DNA of 64,000 nucleotides from Flavobacterium sp. (GCF_027484705.1 NZ_JAIXSL010000007.1:62001-126000), one strand, 5' to 3'; positions 31,599-39,959 are shown, counted from the stretch's first letter. Numbers and translations are program-made. The notes: generated by a model from the letters alone, not told the origin.

Positions 31599-33225
31599 AT
31601 CCTTTGCAAAAGGATATGACAAAAAGATTGATTCAAACAAAGATGTTTGGATTTATACCAGGGTATCCAGTAAAGACCAAGAATCAAATAAAAGTTTACA
31701 AACCCAATTTGAATCTTCAACAAGATTTGCGAAAGACAAAAATTATCTTGTAACATTTAGATTTGGCGGAACTTATGAAAGTGCAAGTGGTGATTTTACA
31801 AGAAAAGAATTTAAAAGATTAATTGACGAAGTAAGAAGAGCCAAATTGAAGCCACATGCAATACTAATTAATACAATAAGTAGATTTTCGAGAACTGGCG
31901 GTGAAGGTGTAGGATTAGCTTCTGAATTAGTTAATGATTTGGGAGTTCACTTAATAGAAGTTTCAACTGGTAAGAGTACAGAAACTGAAGATGGGAAAAT
32001 TGAAATCTACAGAGGATTGCTTCAAGCACGTCAAGAAAACATAGACAGATTGCGGGTTACATTGCCTGGTATGAAAAGATTTTTGGAAAACGGTTATTGG
32101 TTAGGTAAAGCTCCAAAAGGCTACGACCAATTCGGCACCAAAGTTAAAAGGGCAAAATTTCATAGTGATAAACAGAAAATAGTAATGAATTCTGAAGGGA
32201 AGCTACTCAAAATGGCTTGGGAATGGAAATTGAAAGGTGACAAAGATTATATTATTATACAGAAACTATGTGATTTAGGAGTTGAAATAACAAAGCAAAT
32301 TATTAGTGCGATGTGGAGAAATCCTTTTTACTGTGGCATTTCCGCTCACAAAATGTTAGACGGCGAAGTAGTTGAAGGTAAATGGGAGAAAATGGTTTCT
32401 GAGCAAGATTTTTTAATGGTACAAGAAATTCTGAATGGAAATAGATTTGGGTATAAGCATGAGAAATCCAATCTAAACAGACCGCTTAATGGATTTATTA
32501 GTTGCAATGCGTGTGGGAATAAATTAACTGGCTACAAAGTAGAAAAAAAAGGTCTGCATTATTACAAATGTCAATCTTGCAAAGGCGGAAGCATTAACGC
32601 AAATACTACCATCCGTTCAAATGGTCAAGGCGCAAACAATTTATTTCAAGATTTATTAAGCAAATTCGAATTATCAAGTGGTTTGCATAATGCTTTTAAG
32701 GAGCAATTAAAAATGACCTATGAAACTTTAAACAATGAAGGCGAAAACGAGAATGAAATCATTGGATTAGAATTGGTGAAACTGGAAGATGGGTTAAAGA
32801 AATTAAAGCGAAGATTTGCTTTAGGTGATATTGACGACAAAGAAACTTTCAACGAATTGAAAGATGAATTTGAAAATAAAATAAGAGATTTGAACACTAG
32901 AAAAGCAAATAATGTTTCCAAAATATCTAACCTCGATAGCTATATAGAAACATCGTGTGATGTTGTTTCAAATATTAGTAAATACTGGGGTTCAGATGAC
33001 ATTGAAACAAAGAAGCGAATTCAAGAATTAGTATTTCCAGACGGTTTGTCATTGGATATTAAAAACAGGGTATATCTAACCGAAAAAACGAATGTGATTT
33101 TTGAGATAACACGAGATATAGCAAAGGATTCAAAAGATATTGAAAGCAAAAAACCCACCGATTATATCGATGGGTCTTCCTTAGTAGCGGGAACAGGACT
33201 CGAACCTGTGACCTTCGGGTTATGA
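31579..33225 (+). CDS. Large serine recombinase, probable integrase of the element
   Basis: 548 residues. Catalytic domain: WIYTRVSSKDQ with nucleophile Ser30, ILINTISRFSRTGG. A recombinase domain follows (GYWLGKAPKGYDQFG, PFYCGISAHKMLDGEVVEG). A zinc ribbon (CNACGNKLTGY, YYKCQSCKGG, about residues 308-340) and a long coiled coil (about 385-455) complete the large-serine-recombinase layout. The last 14 residues (LVAGTGLEPVTFGL) are encoded across the attachment core and by the antisense strand of tRNA-fMet; the TGA stop overlaps the anticodon. They are not native. In the circular form the frame would continue at the other end for 39 codons, giving about 575 residues. Confidence 0.92.
   Translation: MGLEQFKSFAKGYDKKIDSNKDVWIYTRVSSKDQESNKSLQTQFESSTRFAKDKNYLVTFRFGGTYESASGDFTRKEFKRLIDEVRRAKLKPHAILINTISRFSRTGGEGVGLASELVNDLGVHLIEVSTGKSTETEDGKIEIYRGLLQARQENIDRLRVTLPGMKRFLENGYWLGKAPKGYDQFGTKVKRAKFHSDKQKIVMNSEGKLLKMAWEWKLKGDKDYIIIQKLCDLGVEITKQIISAMWRNPFYCGISAHKMLDGEVVEGKWEKMVSEQDFLMVQEILNGNRFGYKHEKSNLNRPLNGFISCNACGNKLTGYKVEKKGLHYYKCQSCKGGSINANTTIRSNGQGANNLFQDLLSKFELSSGLHNAFKEQLKMTYETLNNEGENENEIIGLELVKLEDGLKKLKRRFALGDIDDKETFNELKDEFENKIRDLNTRKANNVSKISNLDSYIETSCDVVSNISKYWGSDDIETKKRIQELVFPDGLSLDIKNRVYLTEKTNVIFEITRDIAKDSKDIESKKPTDYIDGSSLVAGTGLEPVTFGL
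33147..33175 (-). terminator. Element-borne terminator for tRNA-fMet
   Basis: On the minus strand ACCCATCGAT-ATA-ATCGGTGGGT (one mismatch) runs into TTTTTT. It lies 7 nt inside the right core, directly behind the tRNA, and also within the recombinase coding sequence on the other strand. Confidence 0.65.
33182..33188 (+). repeat. Right attachment core (attR)
   Basis: TAGTAGC. On the minus strand it is GCTACTA, the last bases of the tRNA-fMet acceptor strand plus trailer. It is identical to 23220-23226. Confidence 0.8.
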
Positions 33226-33257
33226 GCCCGACGAGCTGCCTACTGCTCTATCCCGCG
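33185..33257 (-). tRNA. tRNA-fMet (initiator, anticodon CAT)
   Basis: The minus strand folds as a standard tRNA: acceptor CGCGGGA/TCCCGCT, anticodon arm TCGGG-CTCATAA-CCCGA, T arm ACAGG-TTCGAGT-CCTGT. Initiator features are the mismatch at 1:72 (C with U) and the three G-C pairs of the anticodon stem. CCA is not encoded. The gene is intact; integration kept its 3' end. Confidence 0.93.
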
Positions 33258-33269
33258 CTGTTTCGAGTG

Positions 33270-33299
33270 CAAATATACAACCTATATTCAGAAAGTCAA
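33270..33299 (-). promoter_or_regulatory. Promoter of tRNA-fMet
   Basis: On the minus strand TTGAC, a 17-nt spacer and TATATTTG. It ends 12 nt before the tRNA 5' end. Confidence 0.6.
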
Positions 33300-33395
33300 G
33301 TTAATTTTGCAAAAAATTGCTTTTCGGTAGGACGTTGATTAGAAAAGCGTTGGCCTTCCTTGACTGATAAAATAAAAACTTATTTCGATTTTAAA

Positions 33396-33427
33396 CAAAA
33401 AACCACCAATTCCCATTGGTGGTTTTT
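33396..33427 (-). terminator. Terminator of the first LRR gene
   Basis: AAAAACCACCAAT / ATTGGTGGTTTTT stem with T-run on the minus strand, downstream of the gene ending at 33481. Confidence 0.8.
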
Positions 33428-33480
33428 AACCCTTTTAATTTAATTACAAAACAATTATTAACTATAAAAAAAACTTATTA

Positions 33481-34335
33481 TTATTCTTCGTTGGTTAATG
33501 CGGTACTCTTATCGACTACTTTGAGGTTGACGGCTAGTCCTTCGTTATTGATCATCGTCATGTTGAGCGAATCCAATCTGGAAAGGTTTTTAGAAACCGG
33601 GCCGTTGAACAAATTATAAGAGATATTCATTTCTTTCAGCTTGTTCAGCTTTTCGAGATCGTATGGGATCTGACCTTCCATATTATTGTCGAACAAACTG
33701 AATACTTCAAGCTGTGTCAGGTTTGAAATTTCTTTTTCAAGTTTTCCTGTAAACTTGTTGCTGTTGAGCAACAACACTTTCAAAGATCGCATTTCATAAA
33801 GTGAAAACGGAATCGAACCCTCTAGCTCATTATTGTAAAGCGATAGTTTTTTCAACTTTTTAAGGTTTCCTATTTCACTCGGCAATTTTCCTGACAATTT
33901 ATTCATGAACAATTCGAGCATGATCAAATCGTCTATTTTTCCTATGCTTGTTGGTATTGTACCTGTGAGCCTGTTGAAGGAAAGATTCATAATCTTGAGC
34001 CATTTCATATTCCCGATAGATTCCGGAATCGTGCCTGAAATCGCATTTCTGGTGAGTTTCAATTTTTGAAGGTAGACCAGATTTCCTATTTCCGCAGGCA
34101 ACTCGCCTACGAGATTATTGTTTGTTAAATCCAGCGAGATGACTTTGTCTTCGCTCAATTTGACGCCGTACCATTTCGATACCGGTTCGTCTAAATTCCA
34201 TTTGTTTTTCCATTGGGTGCCGTTGGTCGCGATGTATAATTTGATCAGAGCATCTTTCTCAGGCAGCGATACACTGGCCAAAATCGGGCTCGACAATACA
34301 ACTGTCAAAAGCAGTAGGGTAATTTTTTTTCTCAT
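33481..34335 (-). CDS. Exported leucine-rich repeat protein 1
   Basis: 284 residues with a signal peptide (MRKKITLLLLTVVLSSPILA). An N-terminal cap (LIKLYIATNGTQWKNKWNLDE) precedes about eight plant-type LRRs of 24 residues (LDLTNNNLVGELPAEIGNLVY, LTRNAISGTIPESIGNM and so on). A short tail follows without a T9SS sorting domain. It is a paralogue of the next gene upstream with the same repeat number and cap. Predicted to be periplasmic or surface-located protein-binding scaffold. Confidence 0.85.
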   Translation of the reverse strand: MRKKITLLLLTVVLSSPILASVSLPEKDALIKLYIATNGTQWKNKWNLDEPVSKWYGVKLSEDKVISLDLTNNNLVGELPAEIGNLVYLQKLKLTRNAISGTIPESIGNMKWLKIMNLSFNRLTGTIPTSIGKIDDLIMLELFMNKLSGKLPSEIGNLKKLKKLSLYNNELEGSIPFSLYEMRSLKVLLLNSNKFTGKLEKEISNLTQLEVFSLFDNNMEGQIPYDLEKLNKLKEMNISYNLFNGPVSKNLSRLDSLNMTMINNEGLAVNLKVVDKSTALTNEE

Positions 34336-34384
34336 GATTTAGGGGTTTTGGTGAGAAGGTTCGTAGTAGCTCGTTGCGATTTAA

Positions 34385-35236
34385 TTAATCTTCGTTTGCA
34401 TAAGCCGAGTTTTTATCCACCACAGTCAAATTGACCGCCAATCCTTTTTCATTAATCATTGTCATATTCAAGGTATCCAACTGTGCGAGGTTTTTAGAAA
34501 CCAGGCCGCTAAACATATTGTAAGAGATATTCATTTCTTTAAGGTTGTTCAGTTTTTCCAAATCGAATGGCACTTGGCCCTCCATATTATTTTCGAATAA
34601 ACTTAAGTTTTCGAGTGACGTTAAGTTGGCCACTTCTTTATCTAATTTTCCTGTTAGTTTGTTGCTGCTCAACAGTAATACTTTCAATGATTTCATGCTG
34701 TATAAGGTTGCAGGAATTGTTCCTGTTAATTCATTGTTGAACAAAGACAAGGTTTTTAGATTTTGTAGTTTCCCGATGGATGCCGGTAACTCGCCGTTAA
34801 TGCGGTTCATAAACAATTCAACAGAAACCAGTGCAGTAGCCTCTGACAATGTTGCCGGCAAAGCACCAGATAATTTATTGAAAGCTATATTTAATGTTTT
34901 CAATTGTTTCAGATTGCCAATACTTGTTGGAATCAATCCTGAAATGTCATTTTTGAATAAGTTTAAGCTTTGAAGATTCACCAAATTTCCAATTTCGTTT
35001 GGCAATTGTCCTACCAAATGGTTGCTTGACAAATTGAGCGCAATGACTTTATCATTTTGGATTTTTACGCCATACCATGAATCAACCGGAGTGTTCAAAT
35101 CCCATTTGTTGGTCCATTGACTTCCATTAGTCGCTTTGTATAATTTTACTAAAGCCTCTTTTTCCGAAGAAGAGATGTTTGCCATCATCGATGCTGTCGC
35201 AACAAAAGACAAGAATAAGATAGTTAAATTTTTCAT
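34385..35236 (-). CDS. Exported leucine-rich repeat protein 2
   Basis: 283 residues from the Met at 35236. A longer frame up to 35386 adds 50 basic residues without a signal peptide and is rejected. It has a signal peptide (MKNLTILFLSFVATASMMA), the same cap (LVKLYKATNGSQWTNKWDLN) and plant-type LRRs (LNLSSNHLVGQLPNEIGNLVN, LFKNDISGLIPTSIGNLKQ). Tail motifs (LAQLDTLNMTMINEKGLAVN) match those of LRR protein 1. Tandem duplication. Confidence 0.85.
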   Translation of the reverse strand: MKNLTILFLSFVATASMMANISSSEKEALVKLYKATNGSQWTNKWDLNTPVDSWYGVKIQNDKVIALNLSSNHLVGQLPNEIGNLVNLQSLNLFKNDISGLIPTSIGNLKQLKTLNIAFNKLSGALPATLSEATALVSVELFMNRINGELPASIGKLQNLKTLSLFNNELTGTIPATLYSMKSLKVLLLSSNKLTGKLDKEVANLTSLENLSLFENNMEGQVPFDLEKLNNLKEMNISYNMFSGLVSKNLAQLDTLNMTMINEKGLAVNLTVVDKNSAYANED

Positions 35237-35392
35237 GATAAATGGTTTTACGTTTATTTGATGGTGTAAACGTACATGTAATATCGATAATGAGCAAATA
35301 AAATCGATGAAATGCACTTTTTTTGATTTTTTTACTATATTATTCCTACGAAAATGAATTTTTAAAGCCTTCCAAAAACCGATCATTCGATG

Positions 35393-35411
35393 AAAAAAAA
35401 AAAAAAAAAAA
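35393..35411. repeat. A19 homopolymer
   Basis: Nineteen consecutive A between the divergent LRR protein 2 and DUF1761 genes. It may act as an upstream A-tract for the rightward promoter and is prone to length change. Confidence 0.8.
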
Positions 35412-35433
35412 TGGTCGTAAAAAGAAAAAAAAG

Positions 35434-35441
35434 TACATTTG
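35434..35441 (+). promoter_or_regulatory. -7 element of the DUF1761 gene
   Basis: TACATTTG fits TAnnTTTG and lies 28 nt before the ATG at 35470. Confidence 0.5.
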
Positions 35442-35469
35442 AGTCACTAACAATTAAAACAACAGGAAT

Positions 35470-35952
35470 ATGGAAATCAATTTTTTAGCATTGCTTGCAG
35501 CGGCTTGCTCGACTCTGGTTGTCGGTTTTATCTGGTATCATCCTAAAGTATTCGGAAATGCCTGGATGCGGGAATCTGGAATGACAGAAGACAAAATGAA
35601 AGGTGCCAATATGGCGATAACCTTTGGGTGTTCAGTTTTGTACGCCTTTTTTATTGCTTTTATTTTGCAAATGTTGACCATTCATCAATTTGGTGCCTTG
35701 GGCATGGTTGGTGGTGATCCTGCTCTAGCGAAACCTTCTTATGCAGAGTTTATGGCAGATTACGGCTCGGCCTTCCGCACCTTCAAACATGGAGCGTTAC
35801 ACGGTTTTATGACAGGCTTATTTTTAGCTTTACCCATTATAGGTGTGGGTGCCTTGTATGAGAGAAGAAGTTTTAAATATACGCTGATTGCAGGAGGTTA
35901 TTGGGTAGTCACTATGATGCTTATGGGCGGTATCATCTGCGCCTGGCAATAA
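35470..35952 (+). CDS. DUF1761 membrane protein
   Basis: 160 residues with four hydrophobic helices. The N-terminal signature LLAAACSTLVVGFIWYHPKVFGNAWMRESG is that of DUF1761, a small integral membrane family of unknown function. It is a single gene with its own promoter and terminator. Confidence 0.88.
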   Translation: MEINFLALLAAACSTLVVGFIWYHPKVFGNAWMRESGMTEDKMKGANMAITFGCSVLYAFFIAFILQMLTIHQFGALGMVGGDPALAKPSYAEFMADYGSAFRTFKHGALHGFMTGLFLALPIIGVGALYERRSFKYTLIAGGYWVVTMMLMGGIICAWQ

Positions 35953-35970
35953 AAAACAAAAACGCAAAGG

Positions 35971-35998
35971 AAATCCCGATTTACGTCGGGATTTTTTT
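35971..35998 (+). terminator. Terminator of the DUF1761 gene
   Basis: AATCCCGA-TTTACG-TCGGGATT followed by seven T. It overlaps the last bases of the converging pterin dehydratase gene. Confidence 0.8.
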
Positions 35999-36275
35999 AT
36001 ACCAAAGCGTCAATGGCTTTAGCCAAATCGATGTCTTTGTTTGTCACACCTTGGGCATCATGTGTCGTCAATCGGATGCTGACTTTATTGTAAACATTAG
36101 ACAATTCAGGATGGTGGTTCCTTTTTTCAGCGGCCAACCCGACTTGAACTATAAAACCCATGGCCTGAGAAAACGAAGCAAACTCAAAATTCCTGACGAT
36201 GGCATTGTTTTTAAAGTGCCAGTCGTTCAAATCCAATAATTCGCTTTGGATGGTTTGCAAAGTATAAGTTGTCAT
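35997..36275 (-). CDS. 4a-hydroxytetrahydrobiopterin dehydratase (PCD)
   Basis: 92 residues, full length for the family. The active-site motif EKRNHHPELSNVYNKVSIRL contains the two adjacent histidines, and TTHDAQGVTNKDIDLAKAID is the conserved C-terminus. The enzyme dehydrates the carbinolamine formed by aromatic amino acid hydroxylases to regenerate the pterin cofactor. No hydroxylase gene is in this window. Confidence 0.95.
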   Translation of the reverse strand: MTTYTLQTIQSELLDLNDWHFKNNAIVRNFEFASFSQAMGFIVQVGLAAEKRNHHPELSNVYNKVSIRLTTHDAQGVTNKDIDLAKAIDALV

Positions 36276-36369
36276 GGTTTTAGTCTTTGCTTTAAAATTA
36301 GTTAAATAAAATCCAACAACGCTTAATTTAACAGTAAATCGTTAAATTTGGCTGACTAGCACCTGCCAT

Positions 36370-37515
36370 TTGAATCCTTATACTTTTCAACTTTATAATT
36401 CCGTAGCACAACTTCCCGATGATTGGGACCGCTTGGCAGTTGACAATATTTTTCTGAGTAAAGCCTACTTAGAAGTTCTCGAAAAATCAGCACCGCTCAA
36501 CATGACTTGTCATTTCATCGGACTGTTTGAAAAAGACCATTTAGTCGGCTTAGCACTTTCGCAGTTTCTCGATGTCAACCAATTGGAATCTTTCGGAGAA
36601 CGCGACCAATGCATCAAAACTTCGCTGAGGAATTTTGTCTTTCGGAAGTTCGGCTCGCATGTTTTATTGATTGGAAATAATATGCTGACGGGCCAAAATG
36701 CCTTTTCTTTTTCAAAAAATTGTAATGCTTCGTTGGCTTTGAATACTTTAAAAGCCGCAGCGGAAGCATTAAAGGTTGTCTTCAAATCGAAAGGAAAAAA
36801 AATACACATCCTTACTTTTAAAGATTTTGATGCTGATGAAATGACTTTATTCGACCGTCAGGATTTCAAAACGTTTTATGAATTCAGCACACAACCCAAC
36901 ATGGTTTTCGATGTGATGCCGCATTGGAAAACCGAACAGGATTACATTGATGCCCTGACCAAAAAATACCGTGACCAATACAAGCGCGCCAGAAAAAAAG
37001 CCGATGGTATCGAAAAACGAAAAATGCATCTCGAAGACATCATCGAACATGAAGCGGTGATTTATGATTTATATTCGCATGTGGCTAAGAACGCGCCTTT
37101 CAATACGTTCTTTCTGGCGAAGCATCATTTCAGCACTTTCAAAAGAATCTTTGAAGACAAGTTTCTGTTTTACGGGTATTTTATCGATCAAAAAATGATC
37201 GGTTTCAACACGATGATCAAAAACGGGAAGTCGCTCGATACTTATTTTCTGGGTTATGACGAATCGATGCAACGCGAAAAGATGCTCTACCTCAATATGC
37301 TTTATGATATGATTGCTTATGGCATCAAGAAAGAATTTGAAAAAATCATTTTTTCAAGAACGGCGTTAGAAATCAAAAGTTCGGTTGGGGCGAAACCCAT
37401 CAAAACTTTCGGGTTTATGAAACATGAAAATGCTATATTGAACCGTTACCTTTCAAAGATTTTTCCTTATCTCGAACCGGAAATGGTTTGGCAGCAGCGC
37501 AATCCATTCCAATAA
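36370..37515 (+). CDS. FemAB/GNAT-like acyltransferase family protein
   Basis: 381 residues from a TTG; no ATG is available near the N-terminus, and the family-like NPYTFQLYNSVAQLPDDWD begins directly after it. The C-terminal half has the GNAT/Fem fold feel (LTKKYRDQYKRARKKADGIEKRK, then FLFYGYFIDQKMIGFNTMIKN and DTYFLGYD). It resembles the peptidoglycan-biosynthesis-related GNAT group. The acceptor substrate is unknown. It lies 35 nt upstream of the AraC regulator. Confidence 0.7.
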   Translation: MNPYTFQLYNSVAQLPDDWDRLAVDNIFLSKAYLEVLEKSAPLNMTCHFIGLFEKDHLVGLALSQFLDVNQLESFGERDQCIKTSLRNFVFRKFGSHVLLIGNNMLTGQNAFSFSKNCNASLALNTLKAAAEALKVVFKSKGKKIHILTFKDFDADEMTLFDRQDFKTFYEFSTQPNMVFDVMPHWKTEQDYIDALTKKYRDQYKRARKKADGIEKRKMHLEDIIEHEAVIYDLYSHVAKNAPFNTFFLAKHHFSTFKRIFEDKFLFYGYFIDQKMIGFNTMIKNGKSLDTYFLGYDESMQREKMLYLNMLYDMIAYGIKKEFEKIIFSRTALEIKSSVGAKPIKTFGFMKHENAILNRYLSKIFPYLEPEMVWQQRNPFQ

Positions 37516-37549
37516 ACTTGACGGTTCAAACAAAACAATACTCATCAAT

Positions 37550-38761
37550 ATGCATTTTGAATTTGGTTTCTACAGTTCGTTGCTCCTGATTTCTTTTTCA
37601 CAAGGAATCATCTATAGCGTTTTGCTTTTCATAAAAGCCATTCAAACCACCAACAAATCCAATTATTGGCTCAGTTTGTTCGTATTCTTATGCAGTCTTT
37701 ATATTGCGCCCTGGATGTTGGGTTTCGCAGGTTGGTATGACACACAGCCTTATCGCGACATTTTATTCTTTGTGCCTTTCCAGCATTTGTTTTTAGTGGG
37801 CCCGGTGATTTTCTTTTACACGCAAAGCCTGCTGAATCCGGGATTTCGTTTTACCCGAAAAGATGGTCTGCATTTCATTCCCGGCATGCTTTACCTGATT
37901 TATATTTTAACAATCGCAGCATATGACTTGCTGGTTGTGAAAGATTATTATTTCTACGCCGATGGCATGGACAAAGATTTCGACAATTGGTATCAGAAAC
38001 TGGGTTTCGTATCGATGCTGTTTTACTTTGTGATGAGTTTGAGATATTATAACCAATATAAAAAACTGATGTTTCAAGTGGTAAGTTATGCCGACAGCGT
38101 CTTATTCCGATGGATCAAAACGTATCTGATCGCTTTTCTGGTGATGTTGATTTTACCGATTGTATTTGATATCGCGGCTTGGTTTTTTCCGAAATTGCAA
38201 TCCTATGAAGGCAGTTGGTGGTTTTTCTTGTTCTTTTCGATGGTGATGTATTACATAGCGGTTTCAGGTTATGCAAATCCTGTGAGCACTACGATAGGCT
38301 TTCGAATGTCGGTTTTTGATAAGCATCCGATGCTTTTAAGTTCCGGTAACCAAACGTTTGATGTGGAAGAAGAAACCGTCATCGATATTGAGCATGAAAC
38401 CTACGAACAAGAACTTTCGCCCGAAATCGAAAGCTGGAAAACAAAAATCGAAACGCTGATCCAAAGCGAAAAACTCTATCAGAATCCTGAGCTTACTTTA
38501 ACCGATCTTTCGAAAAAGCTCGAGACTAATGCATCGATCATATCGAAAACCATCAATCAGGGTTTTCAGATGAACTTCAACGACTTCATCAACAACTATC
38601 GCGTGGAAGCCGTAAAAAAAATGTTCGAGAACGGCGAACAAAAAAAGTCGACCTTACTAGGAATCGCTTTCGATTGCGGTTTTAACTCTAAAGCTACTTT
38701 CAACCGTGCTTTTAAAAAAAATACGGGTTTTTCTCCTAAAGATTACTTGGTAAAACAATAA
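37550..38761 (+). CDS. AraC-family regulator with N-terminal membrane domain
   Basis: 403 residues. Seven hydrophobic helices occupy about residues 8-245 (SLLLISFSQGIIYSVLLFI, LYIAPWMLGFAGW and others). A linker follows and then a C-terminal AraC HTH domain (NPELTLTDLSKKLETNASII, LGIAFDCGFNSKATFNRAFKK, TGFSPKDYLVKQ). Such membrane-bound AraC proteins are common in Flavobacteriia and are thought to sense envelope or extracellular signals. The downstream operon (38881-40809) may be its target. Confidence 0.9.
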   Translation: MHFEFGFYSSLLLISFSQGIIYSVLLFIKAIQTTNKSNYWLSLFVFLCSLYIAPWMLGFAGWYDTQPYRDILFFVPFQHLFLVGPVIFFYTQSLLNPGFRFTRKDGLHFIPGMLYLIYILTIAAYDLLVVKDYYFYADGMDKDFDNWYQKLGFVSMLFYFVMSLRYYNQYKKLMFQVVSYADSVLFRWIKTYLIAFLVMLILPIVFDIAAWFFPKLQSYEGSWWFFLFFSMVMYYIAVSGYANPVSTTIGFRMSVFDKHPMLLSSGNQTFDVEEETVIDIEHETYEQELSPEIESWKTKIETLIQSEKLYQNPELTLTDLSKKLETNASIISKTINQGFQMNFNDFINNYRVEAVKKMFENGEQKKSTLLGIAFDCGFNSKATFNRAFKKNTGFSPKDYLVKQ

Positions 38762-38880
38762 ATCCTTTGTTTACAATACTTCCCAATTCATTTTAAAAAG
38801 GTCTCAAATCATAATCTGAAGCGATTGATGGTAATTAATGACGCAATTTTGCCTTGTTATTAATCATTAAATCTAAAATT

Positions 38881-39225
38881 ATGAAAAATCTTTTTACCAC
38901 ATTATTACTTGCGATCTTACTAGCTTCATGCAGCTTAACTTCCAACACCATTATTAAACCCAACGACAGTTTTGTCTTGGGGAACAACGAACACGGTTCT
39001 TTTAAAGTCAAATTGAAAAATGTTTCAAAGAACAATATTGAAGTTTATCATGCGCCCATAGCAGGTGGCAAGCATTCCTCACAAAAAGTAAAACCAAATG
39101 AATCCGCTACAGTAAAAGTAGACCGGAACACCGCTTTGATCATTAACAATACGTCAAAAGACACGGCTTCGGTTGATTTAAAAGTGACAGGCGATATCGG
39201 TTTATCGATGGGTTATTCAAAATAA
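38881..39225 (+). CDS. Small lipoprotein
   Basis: 114 residues from the ATG at 38881, with lipobox LLASCSLTSN. The mature part is a beta-sandwich-like domain (HGSFKVKLKNVSKNNIEVYH, SATVKVDRNTALIINNTSKD). No named family. First gene of an envelope operon of four genes, probably controlled by the preceding AraC protein. Confidence 0.7.
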   Translation: MKNLFTTLLLAILLASCSLTSNTIIKPNDSFVLGNNEHGSFKVKLKNVSKNNIEVYHAPIAGGKHSSQKVKPNESATVKVDRNTALIINNTSKDTASVDLKVTGDIGLSMGYSK

Positions 39226-39249
39226 TATTAAAACTAAAACATTAAAATC

Positions 39250-39918
39250 ATGCAAAAAATAATCTTAATACTCGTATTGTTGCTTACTTCATTACTATCC
39301 TTAGCGCAACTTAAAGGTTCGGGAAGAACCATGACCAAATCTTATGAATACAAGAATTTTGACAAAGTCAATTTCGACGATCTGGACGGTTCGCTCGAAG
39401 TTGAAATTGGAAAACCATTTGCTATTTCGGTGACCATTGATGACAATTTACTACCGCTTTTAGCCTTCGATGAAAATGAAAAAGAACACTTATTAAAAGT
39501 TTACTTCAGAGGAAACACGAACAACAAGTTGTATATCGAAGACAGTCATATCAAAATTAAAATTACCATGCCGGAAGCTTCAGTAATCTGCAATAATGGG
39601 AACACCAATTTGGATATCAAAAATGTTATCGGGCGCTATTTCAGAATGCAAAATTTAGGCAATGGCGACACACAAATTTCAGGCTCGACCGATAGTCTGG
39701 ATATCGAAAAAACAGGCAATGGCGATATTCATGCTGAGAAGTTAACCGCCAAAAAAGCCACTGTCAAAAGTTCCGGAAATGGCAATGTGGTTGTGAATGC
39801 GACGCAAAAAATCACTGTTTCATTAAAAGGAAATGGCGACATCAAAAACGTCGGAGCCGCCTCATTTGACCAAAAATCCACGAAAAGTGGCAATGGCCAA
39901 TTGATCATGTCAAAATAG
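39250..39918 (+). CDS. DUF2807 (head GIN domain) exported protein
   Basis: 222 residues with a signal peptide (MQKIILILVLLLTSLLSLAQ). The DUF2807 beta-helix-like fold is visible from KSYEYKNFDKVNFDDLDGSLEVEIG, LKVYFRGNTNNKLY, and repeated GNGD turns (LGNGDTQISGS, TGNGDIHAEKL, SGNGNVVVN). Function of the domain is unknown. Located in the envelope operon 25 nt after the lipoprotein. Confidence 0.88.
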   Translation: MQKIILILVLLLTSLLSLAQLKGSGRTMTKSYEYKNFDKVNFDDLDGSLEVEIGKPFAISVTIDDNLLPLLAFDENEKEHLLKVYFRGNTNNKLYIEDSHIKIKITMPEASVICNNGNTNLDIKNVIGRYFRMQNLGNGDTQISGSTDSLDIEKTGNGDIHAEKLTAKKATVKSSGNGNVVVNATQKITVSLKGNGDIKNVGAASFDQKSTKSGNGQLIMSK

Positions 39919-39959
39919 TTTCAATCATCCAATCAACATCACCTCTAAAATTTAAACTT

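Larger units (their letters stand above)
23220..33188. mobile_element. Integrated element in tRNA-fMet carrying a SIR2-HerA defence operon
   Basis: The region is bounded by direct repeats TAGTAGC at 23220-23226 and 33182-33188 and spans 9.96 kb. It is clearly more AT-rich than both flanks, uses several GTG starts, and contains two serine recombinases, a Rep-like HUH protein, small unknown proteins, and a defence-type operon. Joining the two outer flanks at the core restores tRNA-fMet followed by a strong terminator and then era. No conjugation genes were seen. The likely integrase is the large serine recombinase at 31579-33225. The exact excision product is inferred, not observed. Confidence 0.85.

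Noticed and set aside
33186..33225. C-terminal residues GTGLEPVTFGL of the recombinase as a conserved motif
   Set aside because: They are the translation of the antisense strand of tRNA-fMet and are not a protein motif.
35237..35386. 50-residue N-terminal extension of LRR protein 2
   Set aside because: It would hide a good signal peptide that starts at 35236.
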